A stretch of 64,000 bases of DNA. It comes from Methanoregula sp. UBA154 (GTDB lineage: Archaea; Halobacteriota; Methanomicrobia; Methanomicrobiales; Methanospirillaceae). The DNA is taken from NCBI GenBank assembly GCA_002502245.1, contig DAPW01000015.1, positions 124,001-188,000 of the forward strand, written 5' to 3'. Position 1 is the stretch's first letter, and every line of letters begins with the position of its first letter. The position numbers were made by a program, and so were the translations under genes. The notes below the pieces were generated by a model. It was not told where the DNA came from. It did no database searches and saw nothing but the letters and a program-made list of their open reading frames with translations. Shown here piece after piece: positions 53,853-62,655 of the stretch.

Positions 53853-54938
53853 TCACACCAGCTCGTACAGCGTTGTCCGCTGCCGGAGCGTGCGCCCGAG
53901 ATCGGAAACGATCCGCTCCATATCCGCCGGATCCAGATAATCCGAGCCGGATGCCCCGGCATCCCCGCTCACATCGTCGGTGAACATGGTGCCCGCGAGG
54001 TCGTTGGCACCGGAGAGCAGGGCGAGCTGGGTCATCTTCAGCCCTATCTTCCCCCACGCCAGCTGGATGTTGGCGAAGTTGTCGAGGAAGAGCCGGGAGA
54101 CCGCGATCATCAGCAGGTCCTCCCGGCCGGTCGGCCCGGCCCGGGCGATGCCCTGCTGGTACAGTGGCGTGTTGGTATGGACAAACGGGAGCGTGACAAG
54201 CTCGGTGAAACCGTGTGTTTCGTCCTGGATATTCCGCAGGACCCCGAGGTGCACGGCTTGGTCGCGGGCGGTCTCGTACGAACCGTACATGATCGTTGCG
54301 GTCGAATGCAGGCCGGTCCGGTGCGCCTCTTTAATGATCCGGACCCAGTCGGCAGTGGACACCTTGCGGGGGCAGATCACCTTACGGACGGAATCGACCA
54401 GGATCTCGGCCGCCGTCCCCTGGATCGTCCCGAGCCCTTCCTCCCGGAGCCGGGCGATCACCTCCGTTGTCGGGATATGTCCCTTTTGTGCCACATGGGC
54501 GACCTCGTCGGGGCTGAAGGCATGGATATGGACACCCGGCGCAACCTCATGGATCCAGTGCAGCATATCGATGTACGAGTCCAGGGTGAAGCCCGGGTGA
54601 ACGCCCGAGAGGAGGCAGATCTCGGTCACGTGCCGCCCGTGTGCGAGCCGGGCCTGTGCCTGGATCCCGGCCCTGTCGTGGCAGTACGCCCCCCCGTCCG
54701 TTGCCTTCCGGCCGAACCCGCAGAACCCGCAGAGGTTCTTGCAGATATTGGTCACGTGCAGGTTCTGGTTCCGCACGTACGTGACGATATCCCCGGCCCG
54801 GCGCTCACGCATCTTGTCTGCGGCAGCAGTGACCTGCCAGACATCCCGGCCGCGTGCGGAGAGGAGGAGTTCTGCTTCCGCTTCCGTGAGGCGGTGGCCC
54901 CCCAGAACATCGGAGACCAGCGCCTGAACCGTTGCCAT
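53853..54938 (-). CDS. cofH: CofH-family radical SAM enzyme, second copy
   Basis: The ~361-aa protein is homologous along its length to the CofH at 36272-37363 and has the cluster motif CKNLCGFC (Cys66, 70 and 73). It ends DYLDPADMERIVSDLGRTLRQ, as CofH does. Differences include HAFSPDEVAHVAQ for HAGNPMEVAYAAK. One of the two copies may have a different partner or substrate (menaquinone-type MqnE/MqnC relatives share the fold). ATG at 54938 is chosen; a GTG at 54956 overlaps the upstream signal peptidase gene. Confidence 0.88.
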   Translation of the reverse strand: MATVQALVSDVLGGHRLTEAEAELLLSARGRDVWQVTAAADKMRERRAGDIVTYVRNQNLHVTNICKNLCGFCGFGRKATDGGAYCHDRAGIQAQARLAHGRHVTEICLLSGVHPGFTLDSYIDMLHWIHEVAPGVHIHAFSPDEVAHVAQKGHIPTTEVIARLREEGLGTIQGTAAEILVDSVRKVICPRKVSTADWVRIIKEAHRTGLHSTATIMYGSYETARDQAVHLGVLRNIQDETHGFTELVTLPFVHTNTPLYQQGIARAGPTGREDLLMIAVSRLFLDNFANIQLAWGKIGLKMTQLALLSGANDLAGTMFTDDVSGDAGASGSDYLDPADMERIVSDLGRTLRQRTTLYELV

Positions 54939-54952
54939 CGTCGCCCGTCCTC

Positions 54953-55906
54953 TCACCGCTGCTTCTTCCCTTTCTTCTGCGGTTTTGCAGCCGCCGCCGC
55001 TGCCTCTTTCCTGCGGAGGTAGATCTCGTAGAGCCCCATGAGGATGATGACAGCAATGATCACTTCCCCGATATGGAGGGGCAGGAGGCCGATATACGGG
55101 ACGGTGAAGAGCGCTTTACCCACTACCCACTCCTCTGCCACGGGTTCGATGGTCCCCACACCAGCGAACGAGAGGGATCCCTGGTCGCTGGCGGCGTTGT
55201 TGTCCCCCTTGGTGATGTACCCGCCATGGGCCATAATGGTGCTGCTCTCCAGGACATAGCCGGCATTTTCCACGATCTCGTCCGCAGGCAGGACATAATT
55301 CTCTCCGGAAACGTTCCTCATTACGAGGTCTCGTTGGCCGGGCGTGTAGTTTGCGGCCGGGGTGCCGGTGCCGGTCGAGAGGATCTGAAAGCCGCCCGCG
55401 GTCTCGCCCACGACATGGAGCGGGAGGTAGCCGGTCGGTGTGACCTCACCGCGGTAGATATTGATATAGGTGGGGACCGGCCCGCCCGCGTCCGTCCACG
55501 TCATGGCCCGGTGGATGATCGGGTGCTGGGCCGAGAGGGGCAGGAGGCCGACGGAGGCCCACATGTCTGTGATCCCGTTCGGGCGGTAGATGATCACGTC
55601 CCCATAGTCGCCGAACTTCTGATAGCCGGACACCTTCCCGTTGTCCCAGGTCTGGAGCTCCCCGAACCGGTCCTTCTCGACCACGACCACGAGGTCTCCG
55701 ATGTTCATGTTGGGGATCATGCTCCCGGACTCGATCGTCACGACCGCGGGCCAGGTGCCGCAGATGAGCCAGAGGGCAAGGGCGATCGAGCCGACCACGG
55801 CGACAACCCAGAGGATGTCGCGGGCAAGGGAGACTGCCCAGTGGTCGCTTGTACGGAACTGCGTGACAATGGATCCGCGGTCACGGGAAGGTGCGTTGTC
55901 TGCCAT
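54953..55906 (-). CDS. signal peptidase I, archaeal/eukaryotic S26B type
   Basis: The 317-aa membrane protease has TM1 at about 30-50, the catalytic Ser62 in IESGSMIPNM, His132 in IIHRAM where bacterial enzymes have Lys, and a late TKGDNN box. C-terminal TM near 275-300 and a basic Lys/Ala tail complete it. It removes signal peptides on the outer side of the membrane, including those of the many exported proteins in this window. It is the first gene of a three-gene minus-strand unit with cofH2 and the CDF transporter. Confidence 0.92.
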   Translation of the reverse strand: MADNAPSRDRGSIVTQFRTSDHWAVSLARDILWVVAVVGSIALALWLICGTWPAVVTIESGSMIPNMNIGDLVVVVEKDRFGELQTWDNGKVSGYQKFGDYGDVIIYRPNGITDMWASVGLLPLSAQHPIIHRAMTWTDAGGPVPTYINIYRGEVTPTGYLPLHVVGETAGGFQILSTGTGTPAANYTPGQRDLVMRNVSGENYVLPADEIVENAGYVLESSTIMAHGGYITKGDNNAASDQGSLSFAGVGTIEPVAEEWVVGKALFTVPYIGLLPLHIGEVIIAVIILMGLYEIYLRRKEAAAAAAKPQKKGKKQR

Positions 55907-55967
55907 GGTCTGCTACTGGTATAGTGTTGAATCCCTTGCACATTAACCATGCGGGGTTTTTACCGGA

Positions 55968-56597
55968 CTACTTCATGATCGTGAGGAACGGGCCGGAGAG
56001 GTAGTAGAGGCCAAAGAGCAGGAGGAATGCCCCGCAGGCTGCCATGATATGGCGGTACGCGGTGTCCGGAAGGATGGTTCTTCCCTTCGAGACCCCGGTG
56101 GAGATGAACGTGTACCAGCCCACATCCGCCGACCAGTGGCCGAGCATGAAGACCGCGGCGAGGAGGAGCCCGCCCTCAAACGAGGAGATAAGGAGGGCGC
56201 TGCCGACCGAGAGCCACCAGATCCAGAAGTAGGGGTTTGCCGCGCTGGTCAGGAGGCCGGCCATGTACGGGCTCGCCGTTGCCTGATCCGGGGCCGCACT
56301 GAGGCTCGCGCTCCGGCTGCCGGCGATCGTCAGGATCCCGAAGATGATGAGCGCGATGCCGCCGATGACGGCGATGGCTGTCGTGTAGGGACTGGCAACG
56401 GATGCAAGGCCGAGGATGATCAAGAAGAATATCGCGATCTCGATCGCGATGTGGCCGAGCGAGACCTTTATGCCGGTTGTCCAGTCCCCGGCAAGGGACG
56501 CGTTGATGGTGGCAACGAGCGTCGGGCCGGGGGCGAGCGCCCCGGTGAGTCCGATGAGAAAGCCCAGTATAAGCGTCGATGTAATTTCGTACAACAA
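55968..56597 (-). CDS. LysE-family amino acid exporter
   Basis: The 209-aa protein has six hydrophobic helices and the family start GALAPGPTLVATINASL. A central Gly/Ser/Ala-rich loop (about 92-106) and the LLTSAANPYFWIWWLSVG block match LysE/RhtB members that export basic amino acids or homoserine lactones. No ATG lies in the right place, so TTG at 56597 is the likely start, preceded by GGGGC. The divergent DUF333 gene starts 210 bp away. Confidence 0.87.
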   Translation of the reverse strand: MLYEITSTLILGFLIGLTGALAPGPTLVATINASLAGDWTTGIKVSLGHIAIEIAIFFLIILGLASVASPYTTAIAVIGGIALIIFGILTIAGSRSASLSAAPDQATASPYMAGLLTSAANPYFWIWWLSVGSALLISSFEGGLLLAAVFMLGHWSADVGWYTFISTGVSKGRTILPDTAYRHIMAACGAFLLLFGLYYLSGPFLTIMK

Positions 56598-56707
56598 TTC
56601 TTCTGCCCCGGTTGAATATACCGGATTTGTCGTGAACGGGCATGAAGGCTCCCGTTTTTCTGGGATGTTATGGTTTTTTTACAAAGGCACGCCCTGCAGG
56701 AGTATTT

Positions 56708-56726
56708 AAAACAAACAATTTGTTTT
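56708..56726. promoter_or_regulatory. perfect palindrome at an AT-rich promoter
   Basis: AAAACAAA-CAA-TTTGTTTT is an exact 8-bp inverted repeat with a 3-bp spacer and overlaps a TATA-like TATTTAAA at 56703-56710. It is 80-100 bp upstream of the DUF333 gene. A regulator-binding site is likely but unproven. Confidence 0.5.
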
Positions 56727-56806
56727 GGATCAGGATTTCAACAGAGCAGCAATTCTTAAAAAACCATCCTTTTATGCAGTGCCGGACTAACCTGTCCAGG
56801 TAAATC

Positions 56807-57127
56807 ATGACATCAAAAAAAACTCTCCTTCTCTTTATGGGCGTCTGTCTTGTTGCCGCTCTTCTTCTTGCCGGTTGCACCCAGTCGATAATACCCGCAC
56901 AGACACCTGCAGGCACTCAAATCAATGATACAAAAATTGACAGACTCAATCCCGCCGCGGTCTACTGCGGGCAGATTGGCGGGACACCCAATACAGTGAA
57001 GAACGTTGACGGCAGCGAATACGGTATGTGTGTGTTCCCGAATAATACCGAGTGCGAAGAAGGGGTCCTCTTCCGTGGCGAAGGATGCATGCTGAATGCG
57101 GCACCAGACGCCACCCCGGCAAAATAA
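56807..57127 (+). CDS. DUF333-type small lipoprotein
   Basis: The 106-aa protein has a lipobox LLAGC (Cys24) after a standard signal peptide, then the DUF333 domain: NPAAVYCGQIGGTP, GSEYGMCVFPNNTECEE and a final Cys. The four cysteines may form disulfides outside the cell. Family members are found as putative hemolysin-like secreted proteins, but no such activity is established here. Confidence 0.85.
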   Translation: MTSKKTLLLFMGVCLVAALLLAGCTQSIIPAQTPAGTQINDTKIDRLNPAAVYCGQIGGTPNTVKNVDGSEYGMCVFPNNTECEEGVLFRGEGCMLNAAPDATPAK

Positions 57128-57351
57128 TTTTTCTGTTCTGGAGAAACGGGCATGAATCAATGTAAAAATGACAGTTTCAGATAATATGCAGGATATAGTG
57201 AGAACGAGCCAGCCCGGGACCAGAGCAGCAATCCCTTCGGCGATCATCGAAAGAACCCGGATGTCATTGATGCTTCATCACCCTGGTGAGAATTTGGGAA
57301 AAAAATAATCCAAAAGATTTACCCCTTTTTACCGGCAAAAGAGTGAGTATA

Positions 57352-59169
57352 ATGGGTGACACGGCCGGGGCATCATTTTCTAAAATCATCAAATCGCTCG
57401 GCCTTGTCTTTGGTGATATCGGTACCAGCCCGATCTATACGGTCGGCGCGATCCTGCTTTTCATCGTGCCGACCACGTTCAATATGTTCGGGCTTCTCTC
57501 CCTGATCACGTGGACGCTGTTTACCATTATCACCATCCAGTACATCTGGCTTGCCATGTCACTCTCCGACAAAGGTGAAGGGGGGACGATTGTTCTCAAA
57601 AGAATCCTTGATTCCCTGCTGAAGCCCGGTTTCGCTGCATTCACGGTCTCTGTCCTCACGATCATCGGAATCGCGCTCTTTATCGGAGACGGCGTCATCA
57701 CCCCGGCCATCAGTATCCTCTCGGCAGTTGAAGGTATCCTGCTGGTCCCCGGATTTGAAGAGACCAGCCCTCTGGTCCTTTTACTCATCGCGGCTGTCAT
57801 TGCCATCAGCCTGTTCCTCTTCCAGCGGCGGGGGACCGACCGCATAGCGTGGGTATTCGGGCCGGTGATGGCGATCTGGTTTACTGCCCTCGCAGTATCC
57901 GGTGCGATCATGATCACCGGTGCCCCGCAGGTACTCTTTGCATTAAGCCCGACCTATGCCCTCGATTTCATCCTCGAAAACGGCTGGGCCTCGCTCCTTG
58001 TCATGTCTGCCATCATACTCTGCGTTACCGGGGGAGAGGCGCTCTATGCGGACATGGGCCATCTTGGCAGGGAGCCGATTGTCCGGGGCTGGGTCGTGGT
58101 CTTCCCGGCGCTCGTGCTCAGCTATCTCGGTCAGGGCGCGTATGTGATAATGACCGACAACACCCACAATGTCCTCTTTTCGATGATCCATCACATCAGC
58201 CCGATCATCTATGTCCCCTTCCTCCTTCTGAGTCTCTGTGCGACTGTCATCGCATCGCAGGCAATGATCTCCGGCATGTTCTCTATTATGTATCAGGGAA
58301 TGACCACCCGCATCCTCCCGAAGATGAAGGTTGAATATACCTCGCCTGATCTCCAGTCCCAGATCTACATCCGGGCCGTCAACTGGATGCTGCTTGTGGC
58401 AGTGCTCGTCGTCATGTACGAGTTCCGCACATCGGAGAACCTCGCATCAGCCTATGGTCTCGCCGTTTCGGGTTCCATGATGATCTCCGCCATCATGATG
58501 ACGCTCATATTCCTGTACCAGCACAAACCGGTCCAGATGATCCTGTCCGCATTACTCATCATCCTTGACGGATTGTTCTTCATATCAACGCTGTTCAAGA
58601 TCCCGCACGGGGCGTTCTGGTCGTTCATTATCGCCGCCATCCCTCTCATCATCATTGTCACGTACATACTGGGGCAGAAGAAACTCCATGCCATGCTCAG
58701 GCCGGTTCTGATGGGGGAGTTTCTTCCCCGGTACCGGGAGAGTTACGAAAACTTCCCGAAAATACGGGGGACGGCACTGTTTTTTATGGAGGACGTAAAG
58801 ACACTCTCTCCGTATATCTCCCAGGTGATTTTTAAAAACGAGATCCTGTACGAGAACAATATCCTCGTATCGATCGATATCACGGACAAACCGTTTGGCA
58901 TCAGTACCGCATTCGATTCCTCTATTGCACCGGGCCTCCACATCTTTACGGTCACCGCCGGGTATATGGAAGTTTTTAACGTGGTTGGACTCTTAAAGGA
59001 GCGGTCAATAGATGAGAAGACCATCTTTTATGGCATTGAAAATATCGTGAGCGATGATCCCCTCTGGATCCTCTATGGGATTATCAAGAAAGTCTCACCG
59101 CCGTTTGTCCAGTTCTATACCCTGCCCCCGGAAAAGATCCACGGGGTTGTTACAAGGGTTATGATGTGA
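57352..59169 (+). CDS. kup: KUP/HAK/KT-type potassium transporter
   Basis: The ~605-aa protein has the family hallmark LVFGDIGTSPIYT at the N-terminus, 12 TM helices to about 445 and a C-terminal cytoplasmic domain. It carries K+ (probably with H+) into the cell. The ATG at 57352 is preferred over an upstream start at 57286, which has no family support. The 224-bp leader from 57128 has several small hairpins but no riboswitch that I can identify. Confidence 0.93.
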   Translation: MGDTAGASFSKIIKSLGLVFGDIGTSPIYTVGAILLFIVPTTFNMFGLLSLITWTLFTIITIQYIWLAMSLSDKGEGGTIVLKRILDSLLKPGFAAFTVSVLTIIGIALFIGDGVITPAISILSAVEGILLVPGFEETSPLVLLLIAAVIAISLFLFQRRGTDRIAWVFGPVMAIWFTALAVSGAIMITGAPQVLFALSPTYALDFILENGWASLLVMSAIILCVTGGEALYADMGHLGREPIVRGWVVVFPALVLSYLGQGAYVIMTDNTHNVLFSMIHHISPIIYVPFLLLSLCATVIASQAMISGMFSIMYQGMTTRILPKMKVEYTSPDLQSQIYIRAVNWMLLVAVLVVMYEFRTSENLASAYGLAVSGSMMISAIMMTLIFLYQHKPVQMILSALLIILDGLFFISTLFKIPHGAFWSFIIAAIPLIIIVTYILGQKKLHAMLRPVLMGEFLPRYRESYENFPKIRGTALFFMEDVKTLSPYISQVIFKNEILYENNILVSIDITDKPFGISTAFDSSIAPGLHIFTVTAGYMEVFNVVGLLKERSIDEKTIFYGIENIVSDDPLWILYGIIKKVSPPFVQFYTLPPEKIHGVVTRVMM

Positions 59170-59318
59170 CAAAGAGTGAACGCTGGTTTTGATTCGGTCA
59201 TGTGTATCAACCCCCCCAAAAAAAAATTCCATCCTTTTGAATCCAATACAATATCCGCAAACGCATCATAAGTGCCCGGACAACAACCCATATTTTCTCA
59301 TACCGCCGATATTCCGGT

Positions 59319-60716
59319 ATGCTCAGTGCGCAGGAGATCACGCACCGGTTCCTCGATATGAAGCTCCAGGTGCACCCGGAAGTGGTGCGCCATATCCTGG
59401 AGCAGGACGAGCCGGAGCTGATCGAGCGCATCCTTGAAAACGTCCCGAAGGAGACGATCGTGGTCTCCGCACGGCACATCCCGGGGGTCAAGCCGGTCCG
59501 GGACGGGATGCGGTTTGCCGTCGACCCCGAGGTTGAGGTGGTCTCCGGCTCGGCCGGCACCTCGGGGGCGGTGAACGGGACGGGCGATTACCTCCACTAT
59601 TTCCGGGACCGGTACAGCCGGCTCGGGGGCATGATCCGGAGCAGGTGCGGGGCAATGCCCATCGAAGCGCTGACCAAGAACACCCGCTACCGGCAGGAGG
59701 AGTGCACGGTCATCGGGATGGTTGTGGAGGTGAAGACCACGACAAACGGCCACCGCATCGCCGAGATCGAGGATACCACCGGTACGATTCCGGTACTCTT
59801 CCGGAAGGACCGGCCGGTCTTTGCCGATGCCGAACGGATCATCCACGACGAGGTGATCGGCGTGAAGGGCAAGCTCTCGAACGACGGCAAGCTCTTCTTT
59901 GCCGAGCTGCTCTACCGCCCGGACATCCGGATCGACAATGCCCCGTTCAAAAGCGAGACCCCGGGGAAGGCGGTCTTCATATCAGACACCCATGTGGGCA
60001 GCGACACCTTCCTTGAAGGCAGCTGGAAAAAATTCGCTGACTGGCTCTCGGACTCGGACTACGCCTACCTGCTGATCGCCGGCGACCTCGTGGACGGCAT
60101 CGGCATCTACCCGGGACAGGACGCCGAACTGAAGATCAAAAACATCTACGAGCAGTACGATGCATTCGGCGCCATGATGCAGGACCTGCCCTCCCGGATG
60201 AAGATCATCATCTCGCCCGGCAACCACGATGTGGTCCGCGGGGCGGAGCCCCAGCCGGTGCTGCCGGAACAGTTCACCAAAAAGTTCCCGTCCAACTGCA
60301 TACTCGTGGAGAACCCCGCGCTCGTGCGCCTGCAGGGCGTGCGGGTGCTGATGTACCACGGCCGGTCCATCGATGACATGATCGGTCTCATCCCCGGCGC
60401 CTCGTACGAGAAGAGCGGGCTGATGATGGAGGAGATGCTCGTCCGCCGCCACCTGGCCCCCGCGTACGGCCGCCGTACCCCGATTGCTGCCGGAAAGACC
60501 GACCGGCTGATCATCGACCCGCTCCCCGAGATCCTGCACACCGGCCACGTCCACATCAAGGGCATCACGAACTACCGCGGGGTGCTCGGGATCAATGCCG
60601 GCACGTGGCAGTCCCAGACCAAGTTCCAGAAGCAGATGAACGTGAACCCGACGCCGGCGCTGGCGGTTGCCGTTGATCTGCAGACGCTGGTACCGGAGAC
60701 GTTCTCGTTTGCGTGA
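59319..60716 (+). CDS. polB: DNA polymerase D (PolII) small subunit, DP1
   Basis: The 465-aa protein is the exonuclease subunit of the euryarchaeal replicative polymerase. An OB fold at about 125-205 is followed by a calcineurin-like phosphoesterase domain with motifs ISDTHVGS, AGDLVDG, SPGNHDVV and HTGHVH. These give 3'-5' proofreading. The large subunit DP2 is not in the window. A TATA-like GATATTCC lies near 59305; a string of C and A at 59210-59226 marks the end of the Kup transcript region. Confidence 0.95.
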   Translation: MLSAQEITHRFLDMKLQVHPEVVRHILEQDEPELIERILENVPKETIVVSARHIPGVKPVRDGMRFAVDPEVEVVSGSAGTSGAVNGTGDYLHYFRDRYSRLGGMIRSRCGAMPIEALTKNTRYRQEECTVIGMVVEVKTTTNGHRIAEIEDTTGTIPVLFRKDRPVFADAERIIHDEVIGVKGKLSNDGKLFFAELLYRPDIRIDNAPFKSETPGKAVFISDTHVGSDTFLEGSWKKFADWLSDSDYAYLLIAGDLVDGIGIYPGQDAELKIKNIYEQYDAFGAMMQDLPSRMKIIISPGNHDVVRGAEPQPVLPEQFTKKFPSNCILVENPALVRLQGVRVLMYHGRSIDDMIGLIPGASYEKSGLMMEEMLVRRHLAPAYGRRTPIAAGKTDRLIIDPLPEILHTGHVHIKGITNYRGVLGINAGTWQSQTKFQKQMNVNPTPALAVAVDLQTLVPETFSFA

Positions 60717-60788
60717 AAAAAGGGGATTATCGGAATAATAAATGAGGGTAAAGTATCAACTTAGCCCCTAACTTCTAGCTCTAACAGG

Positions 60789-60940
60789 AGGACCCCCTTG
60801 CGCCAGCCCATCCCTCCTTTGGGGCTCATGGCGCATGCGATTCTTTGTATTACCCAAAATCACGGTTCAGGTCTACAGCACTATCGCAACCGGGGCGCCA
60901 TAGTGTCGGGGCAAAGCCCCGGAGCGTCGGGGTTTTTCGA
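60789..60940 (-). repeat. dispersed structured repeat, copy D (inverted)
   Basis: Read on the minus strand it gives GGGGCTTTGCCCCG, GGTTGCGATAGTGCTGTA, AATCGCATGCGCCATGAG, a GCCC...GGGC hairpin within GCGCC...GGCGC, then GGCGCAAGGGGG. The tail found in copies A-C is missing at its end, but a CTACCGAAAAT block (60973-60983, minus strand) lies just upstream of it, as if a previous tandem unit had been cut. It sits between convergent polB and a lipoprotein gene. The rest of 60717-61085 is AT-rich with no supported gene. Confidence 0.7.
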
Positions 60941-61085
60941 TCATCGGCAGTGCACGTTTTCGCCCTCCATTTTCGGTAGGCAATTTTTCTCGTTTTTCCC
61001 TCGTACATCCTTCCTGAATTTAAGGGTTAAAAAAAACACGTTACCCATAAATTATTTCCTTTGAGGATACGCGGGAATCCCTTTA

Positions 61086-61424
61086 TTATCGATACGTATC
61101 CATGCAGATTCGCTGACATTGGACAAGGTGTTCCCCGCCGGCTGCAGTACAATTTTGTAAGCAATATTGACGCTGACTAACCCCATCTGCAGTCCCATTC
61201 GGATTGAATCCGGAGTTTGAGAGGGTATACCGGTTTTCTATCAGGGGTGTGTAATTATAGAACACGGGTTGCGAGGAAGAAATAGACGAGTTGGGTATGG
61301 GTGTACCTGTTGGCAATACCGTTGTTGTTTGGGCGGGAGTGGCGCCGGTATTCTGAACACCATTCACACATCCTGTTGTTATGAGCGTTGTTACCAGTAA
61401 AAGAGTAAAAAGGAGATATTTCAT
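61086..61424 (-). CDS. small Cys-rich lipoprotein
   Basis: The 112-aa protein has a signal peptide ending in lipobox ITTGC (Cys19), a Thr/Pro/Ser-rich tether (about 25-50) and a C-terminal region with four cysteines (YCLQNCTAAGGEHLVQCQRIC) that could form two disulfides. No family is recognised. Repeat copy D lies 3' of it. Confidence 0.75.
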   Translation of the reverse strand: MKYLLFTLLLVTTLITTGCVNGVQNTGATPAQTTTVLPTGTPIPNSSISSSQPVFYNYTPLIENRYTLSNSGFNPNGTADGVSQRQYCLQNCTAAGGEHLVQCQRICMDTYR

Positions 61425-61566
61425 GTCCGCATCTTTTATTTTATTGACGATAAATTTTCCTTATTTTTTCCGTGTCGGGGTACCGCCCATCCAGCATTGA
61501 CTGCAGCAGAAAAGCCGTTGTGAACAGAGTCTCCCGCATCTTTGTGATCAGCTTGTCTGAAAGGTC

Positions 61567-61762
61567 ATATACTACAAATCGTATATATAACTTAGAATAA
61601 TACTGCAGGAAATACCCGGCCCACCCGGTCAACCGGCGCTACGGGCAGCACCCCCGGCACCCCCAATGGCCCGGCGGGAACAAGGAAGCGTGGATATGAA
61701 AGCACAAAACAGATAGCAGCAGCACTGCCGGAGCCAGGATTCGTGCATAAGGGAGCCCGGCC
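61567..61762 (+). promoter_or_regulatory. conserved promoter and ~150-nt leader of twin-locus copy 2
   Basis: ATACTACAAATCGTATATAT (61569-61588) followed by AGAATAATACTGCAGG matches, in order and with few changes, the upstream of copy 1 (minus strand, 5581-5600). The likely transcript start is near 61610. Further shared blocks are CCGGCCCA-CCGGT, CCCCCGGC, GCCCGGC-GG and CAAGGAA. A mini-ORF (MKAQNR, stop) lies near 61696, where copy 1 has a longer one. AAGGGAG precedes the main ATG. Confidence 0.6.
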
Positions 61763-62323
61763 ATGACCCGCGGGCGCAGGCTTTCAGAGGCGATCCGGCT
61801 CGCGACCCTGATCGCGGAGAAGCGGGACGAGGTCCGGCACATCCGGCACGGGCCCGGCCTGATCTGCAACTTCGTGATCTATTGCGCCGGCTCATTGGCA
61901 CACGTACGGATCAAACGCATGCGGCATCTCCGCTGCACGCTGGCATGGCTGGAGCGGGAAGCGGCAGAGGAGCTCGCGGCTCTCCACATTATTGCGTCAT
62001 CGCCCGCGATCGCCCGCGAACTCTGGATCTGTTCGCGCCGGGGGAATTTCCGCATCTTCCGGGTCTGCGATAATGGGGTTGTGGAGCTTGACCGCGACGG
62101 GCAGCCACTCCCGGTTCAGCTCTCGTTCATAAGGAGGAGGACGAGGACTGCAGCGGGAAAAACGGGCACTGTGCCGGAAAAGGCAGAACCGGCATCAGCA
62201 CCTGCCGTCCTCGTGGTAACGCCTCTGTTGTCGAGTGTAATGGAACCTGCCCCTGCAACAAGTCTCTCCGTCGGAGAACAACCCCCCTCGGAACCTGGGG
62301 GCGGGAAGACCCATGATCTCTGA
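61763..62323 (+). CDS. uncharacterised protein, twin-locus family, copy 2
   Basis: The 186-aa paralog of the 4842-5408 product shares the core (1-115) with EVRHIRHGP, FVIY...VRIKR, WLEREAAEELAAL, IASSPAIARELW and FRIFRV...VELDRDG. The low-complexity tail (about 116-186) is different, rich in Thr, Ala and Pro. The Asp of copy 1's PDMIC is Gly here (PGLIC). Leader and 3' repeat are shared with copy 1, so the whole unit is duplicated in opposite orientation about 57 kb apart. Confidence 0.75.
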   Translation: MTRGRRLSEAIRLATLIAEKRDEVRHIRHGPGLICNFVIYCAGSLAHVRIKRMRHLRCTLAWLEREAAEELAALHIIASSPAIARELWICSRRGNFRIFRVCDNGVVELDRDGQPLPVQLSFIRRRTRTAAGKTGTVPEKAEPASAPAVLVVTPLLSSVMEPAPATSLSVGEQPPSEPGGGKTHDL

Positions 62324-62329
62324 AATCAG

Positions 62330-62560
62330 GTTCTTTTCGGCAAACAGAGTTCATTTTGAACTCTTTCTGTCGGCAGAAAAAATTTCGGAGCCCCGAAAAT
62401 GTGCTGAATTCACCGGAATCGGTTGCGAAATGGCTTTTTCTCGGCAGGAAAATGCCCCGATTTCATTTTTTCCGCCGTAGTGCAAAAAGTGCCCATTCAG
62501 GCCCTATTGGGCGGCGGAGCCGGAGTCCCAAGGGGATAATCTACGTGCCCCCGGCGGGTG
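62330..62560 (+). repeat. 3'-associated repeat R2, copy c
   Basis: It lies right after the copy-2 gene, in the same relation as R2b to copy 1. Shared elements with R2a/b read on their minus strand: CTTTT-GGCAAAC, a GTTC-ATTTT-GAAC hairpin, TGAATTC, TTTTTCCGCCGTAGTG, CCTATTGGGCGGCG and AGTCCCAAGGGG. The 62561-62655 remainder holds nothing that I can support. Confidence 0.6.
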
Positions 62561-62655
62561 GATCATGGTCCGGGGTATCCATCGAAACTGACGGATCACC
62601 GGCCGGATGTGAAATGTCTAATGCATCGGGGGCCAAATGACGGCCCGAAAAAAAT

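Noticed and set aside
57128..57351. Riboswitch in the leader of the K+ transporter gene
   Set aside because: There are small stems, but I could not match them to any known K+-related or c-di-AMP class by eye; a covariance-model search would be needed.
61441..61632. 63-codon minus-strand ORF next to the 61086 lipoprotein gene
   Set aside because: It starts with TTG and overlaps the conserved promoter of twin-locus copy 2. The matching interval at copy 1 has no such ORF.
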